Origin: Burkholderia ubonensis
GTDB taxonomy: Bacteria; Pseudomonadota; Gammaproteobacteria; Burkholderiales; Burkholderiaceae
Length of the DNA: 64,000 nt
Assembly: GCF_001718695.1 (NCBI RefSeq)
Contig: NZ_CP013421.1
Span: 186,001 to 250,000, forward strand
Direction: 5' to 3'
The notes beneath the pieces are model-generated. The model did not search any database. It was given only the letters and a program-made list of their open reading frames with translations, and was not told the origin of the DNA. Made by a program: the position numbers and the translations under genes. Of this stretch, positions 44,970-54,515 are shown piece after piece (position 1 is the stretch's first letter; each line of letters opens with the position of its first letter).

Positions 44970-47107
44970 ACGAGGCGGCAATCATGGCGCCGGACACCGA
45001 GGTGGAGCGCGTCGGGCCGAACGATCGACGCGCGCGCACGGTGCCGCTGCGCAAACTCTACACGCAGCGCGATCTCGAAGCCGTCGCGCATCTCGGCAGC
45101 ATGCCCGGCGCGTGGCCCTATGTGCGCGGGCCGTACGCGTCGATGTATACCGATCGCCCATGGACGATTCGCCAATACACGGGGCATGCAGACGCGGCGG
45201 ATTCCAATCTCGCGTTTCGCACGGCGCTCGAGCAGGGCGCGCAGGGGCTGTCCGTGGCATTCGACCTGGCGACACAGCGCGGCTACGACTCGGATTGCGT
45301 CGAGGCGTGGGCCGATGTCGGCGTGGCTGGTGTCGCGATCGATACGGCTGACGACATGGTGCGGCTGTTCGACGGCATTGCACTCGACGCCACGACAGTG
45401 TCGATGACGATGAACGGCGCGGTCCTGCCGATCATGGCGGCGTTCGTCGTGGTCGCCGAGGAGCAGGGCGTGCCGCCCGAGCGGATCGGCGGGACGATTC
45501 AGAACGACATTCTGAAGGAGTACATGGTCCGCAATACGTGGATTTTCGGGCCGGCGCCGTCGATGCGGATCGTCGCCGACGTCGCGTTGTGGCTGGCCGA
45601 GCATGCGCCGCGCTTCAATGCGCTGTCGGTGTCGGGATATCACTTCCAGGAAGCCGGCGCCGACGCCGTGCTCGAACTCGCGCTGACGCTGTCGAATGCG
45701 CGGGCGTACGTCGACACGCTGGCCGCACGCGGGATGCCTGCGGATGAGGCCTGCTCTCGGTTGAGCTTTTTCTTCGGCGTGGGCAGCGATTTCTATACGG
45801 AGATCGCCAAGCTGCGCGCGGCGCGTCTGCTGTGGGCGGAGATCGCGCACGCGTGCGGCGCGCGCTCGCCCCGGGCGTGTGCGCTGCGCATGCATTGCCA
45901 GACATCTGGATGGTCGTTGACCGCACAGGAGGCGGAAAACAACATCGTTCGCGTGACGGCGCAGGCAATGGCCGCGGCGTTTGGCGGCACGCAGTCGCTG
46001 CACACGAATGCGTACGACGAAGCGCTTGCGCTGCCGTCCGCGGCGGCGGCGCGCCTCGCGCGCAACACGCAGCTGATTCTGCAGCATGAAACGGGACTGT
46101 GCGACACGGTCGATCCGTGGGCCGGTTCGTACATGATGGAATCGCTGACGGACGACATCGCGACCCGCGTGCGCGCCGAGCTGGCCGCCATCGACGCACA
46201 GGGCGGCGTGATCGCCGCGATCGAGTCCGGTTGGGTCAAGCGGCGCTTGCTGCATGCCGCGGCCAAGACGCAGGCGCAGGTCGATTCCGGGCGCCGGACC
46301 GTGGTCGGCGTGAACCGTTTCGTCGCGAGCGATCCGACGGATGAATTCACGGTGCGCGAGATGGACGGTCGTCATGTTCGTGCGGGGCAGGCGCGGCGAA
46401 TCGCAGCCGTCAAGGCCGCGCGCGATCCGGCGCGGGTGGAGGCGGCGTTGCGGCGGCTGGCCAACGCGGCGCGCGACGGCGGCGGAAACCTGCTCGCATT
46501 GGCGATCGACTGCATGCGGGCACGTGCGACAGTCGGGGAGTGTACGCGCGCACTGGAATCGGTATGGCCGCGACATACCGCGGCGGCGGAAGCGAATGGC
46601 GCGGGTGCTTACGGCGACCATCGGCGCGGCGACGCCGCATGGCGCGCGGCCAAGGGCTGCGTCGGCCGGCTGGCGCAACGTGCGGGACGCAGGCCGCGCA
46701 TCGTGATCGCCAAGCTCGGCCAGGACGGACACGACCGCGGTGCGGCGGTGGTCGCAGCCGCGCTCGAGGATGCCGGATTCGACGTCCTACGTCTGCCGCT
46801 ATTTCAGCAACCGATCTGCGTGGCGGCAGCCGTGCAGGCGTATGGCGCCGATATCGTGGGCGTTTCGTCGTTGTCGGGCGGCCACCGCGAGCTCGTCGAA
46901 GGGCTGCTCGACGAACTGGCATCGCTTCGCGCTGGGATTCCGGTGGTGTTGGGCGGCATCTTTCCCGCCGCGGATGCGCGCCATCTGAAGGCGAAGGGCG
47001 TCGCGGCGAGTTTTGGGCCGGGTACGCCGCTCGATGCGATCGTCGAGGCGCTGTGTGCATGTATCGAGCGAGCGCGGTGTGTACATCCGGCGGACCACGT
47101 GGGCTGA
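44966..47107 (+). CDS. Methylmalonyl-CoA-mutase-type, B12-dependent acyl-CoA mutase
   Basis: 713 residues. Large-subunit barrel: RPWTIRQYTGHADAADSN, LSVAFDLATQRGYDSD, and YHFQEAGADAVLELALTLSN; C-terminal B12 domain with D587-x-H589-x2-G592 (GQDGHDRG), then ADIVGVSSLSGGH and IPVVLGGIFPAADARHLKAK. One chain holds both halves, as in MeaA/ethylmalonyl-CoA mutase and isobutyryl-type mutases rather than the classical two-subunit form. Substrate cannot be fixed from sequence; coupling to the LnmK-like gene suggests methylmalonyl-CoA. Last gene of the cluster. Confidence 0.88.
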   Translation: MNEAAIMAPDTEVERVGPNDRRARTVPLRKLYTQRDLEAVAHLGSMPGAWPYVRGPYASMYTDRPWTIRQYTGHADAADSNLAFRTALEQGAQGLSVAFDLATQRGYDSDCVEAWADVGVAGVAIDTADDMVRLFDGIALDATTVSMTMNGAVLPIMAAFVVVAEEQGVPPERIGGTIQNDILKEYMVRNTWIFGPAPSMRIVADVALWLAEHAPRFNALSVSGYHFQEAGADAVLELALTLSNARAYVDTLAARGMPADEACSRLSFFFGVGSDFYTEIAKLRAARLLWAEIAHACGARSPRACALRMHCQTSGWSLTAQEAENNIVRVTAQAMAAAFGGTQSLHTNAYDEALALPSAAAARLARNTQLILQHETGLCDTVDPWAGSYMMESLTDDIATRVRAELAAIDAQGGVIAAIESGWVKRRLLHAAAKTQAQVDSGRRTVVGVNRFVASDPTDEFTVREMDGRHVRAGQARRIAAVKAARDPARVEAALRRLANAARDGGGNLLALAIDCMRARATVGECTRALESVWPRHTAAAEANGAGAYGDHRRGDAAWRAAKGCVGRLAQRAGRRPRIVIAKLGQDGHDRGAAVVAAALEDAGFDVLRLPLFQQPICVAAAVQAYGADIVGVSSLSGGHRELVEGLLDELASLRAGIPVVLGGIFPAADARHLKAKGVAASFGPGTPLDAIVEALCACIERARCVHPADHVG

Positions 47108-47776
47108 TGCGGGACGGCTTCTCGTTCGTGCGTCAGCGGTCGCATCGCATGAACGAGCGGCTGGTGCCGTGTCATGCGATCACCGCGGGGTCGTCAGCCG
47201 CCGGCACGTCCTGGCGGGCGTCGAGCACGCACAGCGGATTGATGCTGGATTCGGCGAAACGGTCGCCGAGTCGAAAGGCCATCCGCTCCGATTTCCTCAG
47301 CCACGGCGTTGGCGCCGGGTCAGAACCCTTCAGTGTCCAATCGCGTCGGGCGCGCTATTCGACTACGCCGGCCGCGGGCCACCCGACCTGATCGCTCCAG
47401 CTCTGGTCGCGCTTAAAGCTGAACAGGTTGTCCTTGAGCAGGCGCATTCAGCCATATCAGTTTGAGCGCGGCCTAATCCCCCGGGTAGTGGCTGACGTCA
47501 CAATCAATTCGAAGCAGTCCGACTATGTCGAGAACGCCTTCGATCGGTTGCAGCAAGAGGCCATCAAGCTATTCAGCTCCTGCATCGTGAAGCCCAAGGC
47601 TCCTCACGCGGCGCTGCAATGCACACGCGGTCCGGGCGCTGCGCCATCGAAGACCCGGCGTCCTATCCGGATCGGCTGATTCACGTGGGCAGGTGCCATG
47701 GTGAGTGTGCCGTGTCGGGGCGTGACGCGCGGATCGTTTTGGCGACCTCGAGCGAGTGGCAAGCGCGCAACAGGTG
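47108..47776. other. Gap of decayed sequence
   Basis: 669 bp after the mutase gene. Short open stretches occur on both strands, including a minus-strand one reading GWPAAGVVEYRARRDWTLKG and RMAFRLGDRFAESSINPLCV, but none has a clear start, family or full length. I see no terminator. Likely degenerate remains of one or more genes. Confidence 0.4.
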
Positions 47777-48163
47777 TCACGCGTGCACGCGCACCGCCGG
47801 ATCGCCGAGGATGGTTGCAAGGGTCCGGATTGCCTCATCGATCTTCGTGTTCCATGGATGTCCGAATTTGACGTGCACGCAATTTTGAAAGGCATGCTTT
47901 GTCGAAAAGATGGGCTCCGGCGCGATACTGATGCGGTGGCCGATCGCCAGCCGATGCAGCGCCATCGTGTCGAAGCCCGAGCGCTCCTCGGCGCGGACGG
48001 GGCCCCATTCTTCCAACAGTTGGTGCGCGCGGAACACGGTCGACTGGCTGACGCGCCGTTGCGCGATGGTCCGCCGGACCGACGGCAACCGCGCGCCGAC
48101 CGGAATATAGCCTGACCGGATGCGGCTGGCGATGGAATTGGCGAGCGCCTCGTAGTGATTCAT
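47777..48163 (-). pseudogene. MocR-type regulator with internal deletion
   Basis: The frame encodes a GntR helix-turn-helix (YEALANSIASRIRSGYIPVG, QRRVSQSTVFRAHQLLEEWG) and jumps within it, near RSGFDTM, to the C-terminal end of a MocR aminotransferase domain (GHRISIAPEPIFSTKHAFQN then CVHVKFGHPW). About 300 residues, including the PLP site, are missing, yet the reading frame is kept. It lies just downstream of cioB on the same strand. A small DNA-binding protein could still be made. Confidence 0.75.
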
Positions 48164-48248
48164 GGCGTGCTTGTTTCGGCGGATGTTTCCTGCCGCGGCG
48201 CATTCGGCGGGTGCCGTTTGACGGTCCGGTGAACTGCGCGACGCATCG

Positions 48249-49250
48249 TCAGTGATAGTGCAGTTCGGCATGGTCGGTCTTGCCGCGGAACACGCGGTAG
48301 CCGAGTGCTGTGTAGGCGAGAATTACCGGGATGATGACGACCGCGCCGACCAGCGTGAACACCTGGCTCGTATGGGGTGACGCGGCTTGCCAGATCGTCA
48401 CACCCGGCAGGATCGCGAACGGATAGACGGTGGCGAGCAGGCCCGCGTAGCCGGCTAGGACGAAGCCCAGCGTAAGCACGAACGGCAGCGTCGGATGGCG
48501 GCTACGCGTGGCCCTGAGCATGCCGGCCGCACACGCAAGCACGGTGGCCGGTGCGAGCAGTGCCCAGTGCAGCATCGGCGAATCGAACCAGCGGGAGTCG
48601 AACATCGGCGTGAGCCTCGGCGTCCACAGCGTAACTGCGATGATCGTCACCAGTTGCAGCGCGGTGAGCGGCATAGCGAGCCGGTAGAGGCGACGTTGCA
48701 GGTCGCCGTCCGTTTTCGCGATCAGCCACGTGCAGCCCAGCAGGGCATAGGTGACGACAAGCGCGAGGCCGGTAAACAAGCTGAAGGGTGTCAACCAGTC
48801 GAACGCGCCGCCCGCGAAGTGGTCACCGACGACGGGAATGCCCGACAGCCATCCGCCGATGGCGACGCCCTGGAAGAATGTCGCGCCTGCCGAGCCGCCG
48901 ATGAACGCGAGATCCCACCACGCTCGCGTGCGTCGCGCCTTGCCACGCAACTCGAACGCGACGCCGCGAAATATCAGGCAGATCGTCATCAACAGCAGCG
49001 GCAGGTACAGCGCTGACAGCACGACGGAATAGACCGTCGGGAACACCGCGTAGAGCGACGCGGCGCCCAGCACCATCCAGGTTTCGTTGCCGTCCCAGAC
49101 AGGGGCGACGGAACTCATCATGCGGCTGCGCGCATCGTCGTGATCGAAAAACGGGAAAAGGATGCCGATGCCGAGATCGAAGCCGTCCAGCACCACGTAC
49201 ATGCCCAGACCAAACGCGACGATGGCGGCCCAAACGAGAGTGATGTCCAT
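48249..49250 (-). CDS. cioB: CioB/CydB, bd-type quinol oxidase subunit II
   Basis: 333 residues, about eight membrane helices. Begins DITLVWAAIVAFGLGMYVVL then DGFDLGIGILFP, with W/GNETW in PVWDGNETWMVLGAASL, the CydB signature. Short C-terminus as in CIO-type subunits. Forms the terminal oxidase with the product of 49269-50684, whose stop lies 18 bp upstream. Confidence 0.92.
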   Translation of the reverse strand: MDITLVWAAIVAFGLGMYVVLDGFDLGIGILFPFFDHDDARSRMMSSVAPVWDGNETWMVLGAASLYAVFPTVYSVVLSALYLPLLLMTICLIFRGVAFELRGKARRTRAWWDLAFIGGSAGATFFQGVAIGGWLSGIPVVGDHFAGGAFDWLTPFSLFTGLALVVTYALLGCTWLIAKTDGDLQRRLYRLAMPLTALQLVTIIAVTLWTPRLTPMFDSRWFDSPMLHWALLAPATVLACAAGMLRATRSRHPTLPFVLTLGFVLAGYAGLLATVYPFAILPGVTIWQAASPHTSQVFTLVGAVVIIPVILAYTALGYRVFRGKTDHAELHYH

Positions 49251-49268
49251 GTTGAAAGTCCGGTTGTA

Positions 49269-50684
49269 TCAGGAGATGCGACGGCGGGCGAGCGTGTTGG
49301 CGACGACACGGTCGGCCGGCTCCGGCGCGTTGCCGATGCGAACGGGAACCGGCGTGCCGCTGGGGCGATCCTCGGACAGCACGGCGGGGCCGTGCTTTGC
49401 GAGGCGCAGCAAGTAGTAGATGCCAGTGCCGAAGACGAGGGCATACACCACGACGAACGCGAGCAGCGTGATGCCCACCTGTTGAGCGGGGACGGGCGAG
49501 AGTGCATCGGTGGTGTGCATGACGCCGTAGATGACCCACGGCTGCCGGCCGACCTCGGTCGTGATCCAGCCGGCGAGCAGGCTGATGAAGCCAGTCGGCC
49601 CCATCGCCAGTGCGAAGCGGTGATACGACGCACTGTCATACAACCGACCGCGGCGCCGCAGCACGAAGCCGACGATCGCGAGCAACGCCATCAGGACGCC
49701 AAGGCCGGCCATGATCCGGAACGTCCAGAAGATGATCGTCGAGTTCGGCCGGTCGGCCTTCGGAAACGCCTTGAGCCCCTTGATCTCGCCGTCCCATGTG
49801 TGAGTCAGGATCAGACTGCCCATATGAGGTACCGACACGCGGTACCGTGTCGTTTCGGCATCCATGTCCGGAATGCCGAACAGATTCAGCGCCGTCCCGT
49901 TGTGTTCTGTTTCCCAGACGCCCTCGATCGCGGCGAGCTTCGCGGGCTGGTATTCGCGTGTGTTCAAGCCGTGCGCATCACCGGCGAGGATCTGCAGCGG
50001 CGCGATGACGACCAGCAGTCCGATGGCCATCGAGAACATCTTGCGCACCGCCGGATCGCGACGGCCGCGCAGCAGATGCCAGGCGCCGGTCGCGGCGACG
50101 ACGAGCGCGGCCACGATAAACGCGGCGAGCGCCATGTGCACGAAGCGGTACGGGAACGACGGGTTGAAGACGATCGAGAACCAGTCGACCGGTACGACCC
50201 GGCCGTCGACGATCGCGATCCCCCGTGGCGTCTGCATCCAGCTGTTCGACGCGAGAATCCAGAACATCGAAATATTCGTGCCGATCGCGACCAGCGCGGT
50301 CGCGATGAAATGAGGCACGCGGCCGACGCGGTTCCAGCCGAACAGCATGATGCCGAGGAAGCCCGCCTCGAGGAAGAACGCCGTCATCACCTCGTAGGCG
50401 AGCAGCGGACCGGTGACGCTGCCGGCGAAGCTCGAGAAGCCGCTCCAGTTCGTGCCGAACTCGTAACTCATGACGATGCCGGAGACGACACCCATGCCGA
50501 ACGCGACGGCGAAGATCTTCGACCAGAACCGGCATAGTTCGCGATAGACCTGACGGCCCGTCTTGAGCCACAGGCCTTCGAGCACGGCGATGAAGGTCGA
50601 GAGGCCGATGCTGAGCGCGGGAAAGATGATGTGAAACGAAACTGTGAACGCGAACTGGATTCGCGCGAGGTGCAATGCATCCAT
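49269..50684 (-). CDS. cioA: CioA, cyanide-insensitive-type bd quinol oxidase subunit I
   Basis: 471 residues from ATG 50684. Heme ligand H18 in FTVSFHIIFPALSIGLS; the quinol loop motif TREYQPAKLAAIEGVWETE; GRQPWVIYGVMHTTDA. E. coli CydA is 522 residues with a long Q-loop; here the insertion after the quinol motif is missing, as in Pseudomonas CioA. Such oxidases respire O2 in the presence of cyanide. Its place beside a Nit1C cluster makes that role plausible. ATG is in an AT-poor context without a strong ribosome site. Confidence 0.9.
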   Translation of the reverse strand: MDALHLARIQFAFTVSFHIIFPALSIGLSTFIAVLEGLWLKTGRQVYRELCRFWSKIFAVAFGMGVVSGIVMSYEFGTNWSGFSSFAGSVTGPLLAYEVMTAFFLEAGFLGIMLFGWNRVGRVPHFIATALVAIGTNISMFWILASNSWMQTPRGIAIVDGRVVPVDWFSIVFNPSFPYRFVHMALAAFIVAALVVAATGAWHLLRGRRDPAVRKMFSMAIGLLVVIAPLQILAGDAHGLNTREYQPAKLAAIEGVWETEHNGTALNLFGIPDMDAETTRYRVSVPHMGSLILTHTWDGEIKGLKAFPKADRPNSTIIFWTFRIMAGLGVLMALLAIVGFVLRRRGRLYDSASYHRFALAMGPTGFISLLAGWITTEVGRQPWVIYGVMHTTDALSPVPAQQVGITLLAFVVVYALVFGTGIYYLLRLAKHGPAVLSEDRPSGTPVPVRIGNAPEPADRVVANTLARRRIS

Positions 50685-51179
50685 ATAGACCACCGGTAGT
50701 GTCGGGTTGAATCGGTGGCCCATTTTCGTAACAAAGCGCAGTGCTACACAGCAGCACATCGATCGCGAAAACGGGTAGCAGCACCAGAAGAGGCGTGGCA
50801 TTTCGACTCATGCGCGACGCAATATCGCACCGGCTTTTCATCGGCAACCGCACCGGATTGCGTCGATCAGAGGGACAGCAGGCCCTCGGTCGTGCCGACG
50901 TACGCCGCGAGGCCGGCCTTCTGCAACGCGCGCGGCGACACGCTCAATCGCGCCGACCGGAGAGGCGCGAACGCCGGTGTCCGCGCGTGTTTAGCGCAAC
51001 GCCGCTGCCGAGGTCGGGTAGACGGTCGTGTCCGTCGCGAACAGCGTGCTGTCTGCGCCGCGTTCGAAGGCGATGGGTCGCGGTCGTAGACCGCCACGAG
51101 GTGCGAACCGACGGCCTTTTCGATGGTTTTGAAAGGAAGGGGAGTCGGTCAGGCATTGCCGGGGCGGACCGACAGCGGA
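50685..51179. other. Gap upstream of cioA
   Basis: About 495 bp. The first part should hold the cioAB promoter on the minus strand; I cannot identify one with confidence. Minus-strand fragments such as PFKTIEKAVGSHLVAVYDRD and PRALQKAGLAAYVGTTEGLL look like protein remnants broken by frame changes, but I do not recognise the family. Confidence 0.35.
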
Positions 51180-51720
51180 TCGCAGCAACAGAACTGTGGA
51201 AAATGCGCGTGGCACTCGCGAGGGCGAAGGGGTGGCATGCGGGTGCCGCCCGGGCCGAGCAACGCGACGATTGCGCTGGCTGAGAACGCGCGCAAAGCGT
51301 CGGTACCGCCCGTATGCACGGCGAGGTGCGCCTCAACTGGACCACGTTTGAGGTACGATCGGGATGAATGCGGCTTCGCGCCAGCGTGGTCGAAGCGGGA
51401 CCCGGCATTGCGCAGATCGCCGCAGCCGCCACTAGCCCCGAGCTCGAGGAGCGACACGATCGCGTGCGACACGGTGGAGTGCAACTCGATGAAGCCGCAG
51501 GCGAGGGCGACGCTACCGTTGACAGACGGGGCGAGCCGTTGCAACGACACGCGTCGCTCGAGCGGGCGGCTGCCAGCGACGGCGCAGGCCCGCTGGTTGA
51601 CCAGGCTCGGCGACAATCCGTGCGGCATATCCGGCAGCAGAAAAACGGCGTTACCTGCGGCAACCGGGATGCTGCCGCGCCTGTCGGCATAGTGAAGCCA
51701 CGCCGACCCATGCAGGATGA
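51180..51720 (-). pseudogene. AraC-type regulator remnant (cupin domain)
   Basis: In two frames the minus strand encodes ASFHIILHGSAWLHYADRRG then IPVAAGNAVFLLPDMPHGLS and ALACGFIELHSTVSHAIVSL, the N-terminal cupin_6 domain of AraC regulators. A clear start and the AraC helix-turn-helix end are missing. Sequence from 51721 to 52042 holds further non-coding or decayed material. Confidence 0.55.
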
Positions 51721-52042
51721 TGTGGAAGCTCGCGTTCGCGCAACCGGCGGTCGATGCTTTCCAGTTGCCGCAATTCTGGCTGACATGAACAAGCTGGCTC
51801 CTCGGCTCCCTGGCTCGACAACGGCCAATCGACGCCCGCGTCTGATTGCGCGGACATTCCGATGCTGGGGGGCGGACGACGCGCCCATGCTAAGGGCTTC
51901 GCCGCGCCGCCCAAACCAACGATTCGTGAAATGTATGTTCCCCCCGGGGCCACGCCGATGTCGAACTGAATGACGTCTGGTGGGCGGAAGATCAAATTGC
52001 CGAGCGATCTCGCGTCGTGAACCCACATGAAGCAGTAGTCGT

Positions 52043-52450
52043 TCAGCGACCTACGTCCTTCTCACGATAGGGTGCAGCACGGGTGACATCGCCCTGATAG
52101 AACGCCGCAAATCGTTCCAACTGCCGCCGGGCCGCTTCGCTGTCGGAGCCCTCCTTCAATACCGCACTCGAAAAACCCATGCGCTCCATCTGCTGCAATT
52201 GGTCGACGAGAACCTCGCCAGTGGCCCGCAAGTCGCCCTTGAAACCGAGCCGTCGGCGCAGGTAATAAGCCTGGCTATACGCTCGCCCGTCAGTAAACGA
52301 CGGGAAATGCAAATCGACGCGCGTCGCGATTGCGATCTCGAGCGCGTACACGCGCGGGTCGGCATCGTTCGGCAACGTGAGTACGGACGGGGCGGCGTCG
52401 GCGGCATGTTCGCCCGCGTCGAGAAGACGAATGCGTGCGACGGCGTTCAT
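52043..52450 (-). CDS. DUF934 protein
   Basis: 135 residues from ATG 52450. DADPRVYALEIAIATRVDLHF then PSFTDGRAYSQAYYLRRRLG and FKGDLRATGEVLVDQLQQME RMGF are DUF934 hallmarks. The family nearly always follows a sulfite/nitrite reductase gene in betaproteobacteria. Function unknown. Its start overlaps the reductase stop (ATGA). Confidence 0.9.
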   Translation of the reverse strand: MNAVARIRLLDAGEHAADAAPSVLTLPNDADPRVYALEIAIATRVDLHFPSFTDGRAYSQAYYLRRRLGFKGDLRATGEVLVDQLQQMERMGFSSAVLKEGSDSEAARRQLERFAAFYQGDVTRAAPYREKDVGR

Positions 52451-54237
52451 GCGAGAGTCTCCGCGGTTGTGCGAGCCGCGTCGGCAGCCGACTTGAACGG
52501 TTCGAGTCCGACCCGGCGCAACGTTTCGATAAAGGTCTCGCAGCGTTCGCCCGACCGTGCACGTAGCGCCAGATAACAATCGAGCACCGCCTCGACGGCA
52601 TCCGTTACTTCATGTGCCGCGAACGACGGGCCGATGACCTTGCCGGGCCGTGCAACGCCGCTGCGCGCGGAGCCGTCTGCTCCACCCAGTGTGATTTGGT
52701 ACCACTCGGCGCCGTCCTTGTCGACGCCGAGGATGCCGATGTGGCCGCTGTGGTGATGGCCGCACGAATTGATGCAGCCGCTGATGTGCAGGTCGATGTC
52801 GCCGACGTCGTGCAGCTCGTCGAGATCCTGGAAGCGCTCCATGATGCTTTGCGCAACCGGTAGCGACCGAGCATTGGCGAGCGCGCAGAAGTCGCCGCCA
52901 GGGCACGAGATCATGTCAGTGAGCAAATGTACATTTGCGCTTGCGAGTTGCACGGCAACCGCCGCGTGCCAGAGCGGTAGCAAATCGTCGACATGAACCC
53001 AGGGCAGCACGATATTCTGGCTATGGGTGACGCGTGCTTCGCCTGCCGAGAAGCGATCCGCGAGCTCGGCGATTCGTTCGAGTTGCTCTGCAGACGCATC
53101 TCCTGGTGACTGTAATGGTCGCTTGAAGGAGAGGGTGACGATACGCAGCGACGGATCCCTGTGTGATGCGACGTTACGCTCGAGCCAGCGCGCGAATTGG
53201 GGAGACTGCCGTGCAGTTGCGGTACGCACAACGTCCGCTTCCGGATCGGCTGGGCGACTCGCGGCCACTTCGGGTGGCACCGCGAAGTACGACCTCATGC
53301 GCGCTAACTCTGCCTGCGGGATCGTATGTGGCCCCCCGTCAAAGTCCACGATTTGCCTGAATTCTTCTTCGACCTCGTCGATGAAACGCTGGCCTTCAGC
53401 CTTTGCGAGGATCTTGATGCGTGCCTTGTACTTGTTGTCGCGGCGGCCGTAGCGGTTGTACACGCGCACGATCGCCTCGATGTAGTTCATCACGTGCCGC
53501 CACGGCAGGAACGCGCGCAGCACGATGCCGATCACCGGCGTTCTGCCCATGCCACCACCCACCAATACGCGAAATCCAAGTTCGCCGTCCTCGTCTTGGA
53601 CGAGTCGCAGTCCGACGTCGTGCCAGTCGGTCGCCGCGCGGTCCTCGGCTGCGCCGGTGATCGCGATCTTGAACTTGCGCGGCAGGAACGCAAACTCGGG
53701 ATGCAGCGTCGTCCACTGGCGCATCACTTCGGCGAACGGGCGCGGATCGGCGGTCTCGTCAGGCGCCACGCCCGCGCGCTCGTCGCACGAGATGTTGCGG
53801 ATGCAGTTGCCGCTCGTCTGGATGCCGTGCATGTCGACGGTCGCGAGCAGGTCCATCACGTCGGCCGCTTTCGACAGCGGAATCCAGTTGAACTGCACGT
53901 TGGTGCGGGTCGTGAAGTGCGCCTGATGCGTCGGCAGGCGTTCGGTGCCAAGTTTACGCTGGGCATCAAGTGCTCGACGGTAGACCTCGGTATCAGGCTC
54001 GTCGTACTCGCGAGCAATGCGTGCCAAAACGCGAATCTGCGCACTTGAGAGTTCGCCGTAGGGCACGGCGGCGCGCAGCATCGGCGCGTGGCGCTGCACG
54101 TACCAGCCGTTTTGGAGACGCAGTGGCAGAAACTCTGCGTCACTGAGTTTGCCACTTTGCCAGCGCTCGATCTGATCGCGAAACTGAGCGGCGCGATTTG
54201 CCACGAAGGCCTTGTCGAATTCGTTGTAACGATACAT
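52447..54237 (-). CDS. Siroheme nitrite/sulfite reductase hemoprotein
   Basis: 596 residues from ATG 54237. Siroheme/4Fe-4S motifs: TSGNCIRNISC, CPGGDFCALA (CX5C) and GCINSCGHHHSGHIG (CX3C). Two-fold ferredoxin-like repeats with RFKIAITG-like KFKIAITGAAEDRAATDWHD. Reduces sulfite to sulfide or nitrite to ammonia. A similar reductase (SirA) is found beside cioAB in cyanide-degrading Pseudomonas, to my recollection. No cysH, cysD or cysN follows, unlike the usual Burkholderia sulfate operon. Confidence 0.88.
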   Translation of the reverse strand: MYRYNEFDKAFVANRAAQFRDQIERWQSGKLSDAEFLPLRLQNGWYVQRHAPMLRAAVPYGELSSAQIRVLARIAREYDEPDTEVYRRALDAQRKLGTERLPTHQAHFTTRTNVQFNWIPLSKAADVMDLLATVDMHGIQTSGNCIRNISCDERAGVAPDETADPRPFAEVMRQWTTLHPEFAFLPRKFKIAITGAAEDRAATDWHDVGLRLVQDEDGELGFRVLVGGGMGRTPVIGIVLRAFLPWRHVMNYIEAIVRVYNRYGRRDNKYKARIKILAKAEGQRFIDEVEEEFRQIVDFDGGPHTIPQAELARMRSYFAVPPEVAASRPADPEADVVRTATARQSPQFARWLERNVASHRDPSLRIVTLSFKRPLQSPGDASAEQLERIAELADRFSAGEARVTHSQNIVLPWVHVDDLLPLWHAAVAVQLASANVHLLTDMISCPGGDFCALANARSLPVAQSIMERFQDLDELHDVGDIDLHISGCINSCGHHHSGHIGILGVDKDGAEWYQITLGGADGSARSGVARPGKVIGPSFAAHEVTDAVEAVLDCYLALRARSGERCETFIETLRRVGLEPFKSAADAARTTAETLA

Positions 54238-54304
54238 GGTGGTTGCAGAAATGCCGGGATCCGGTGGACATAGAGTGTTCACGTTATCGTGCCCCGGAAT
54301 GCAG

Positions 54305-54515
54305 TTAAAGCAGCAGACGACACTCAAACGAGCGTAGCAGTGACGGTGCAGGTTGCGTATCGAGTAAGCTTCTTCGCCACTGCGCGACCATATTGGCGTT
54401 CAAGCCGTGCGCACGCGCTACCTCGGCAATCGAGCGATTCGGATCGTTCGCTTCGGCAGCAACCGCTTCCCGAAACTCCTTCGTGTAGTTCTTCGATCCC
54501 GGTTGTCTTCCAGTC
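54305..54515 (-). mobile_element. IS66-type OrfA transposase fragment
   Basis: The minus strand reads TGRQPGSKNYTKEFREAVAA then EANDPNRSIAEVARAHGLNA and NMVAQWRR, ending at TAA 54305-54307. It is the helix-turn-helix of IS66 OrfA-type proteins. No other IS part is present. It fuses in another frame to the membrane-protein remnant next to it. Confidence 0.65.
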
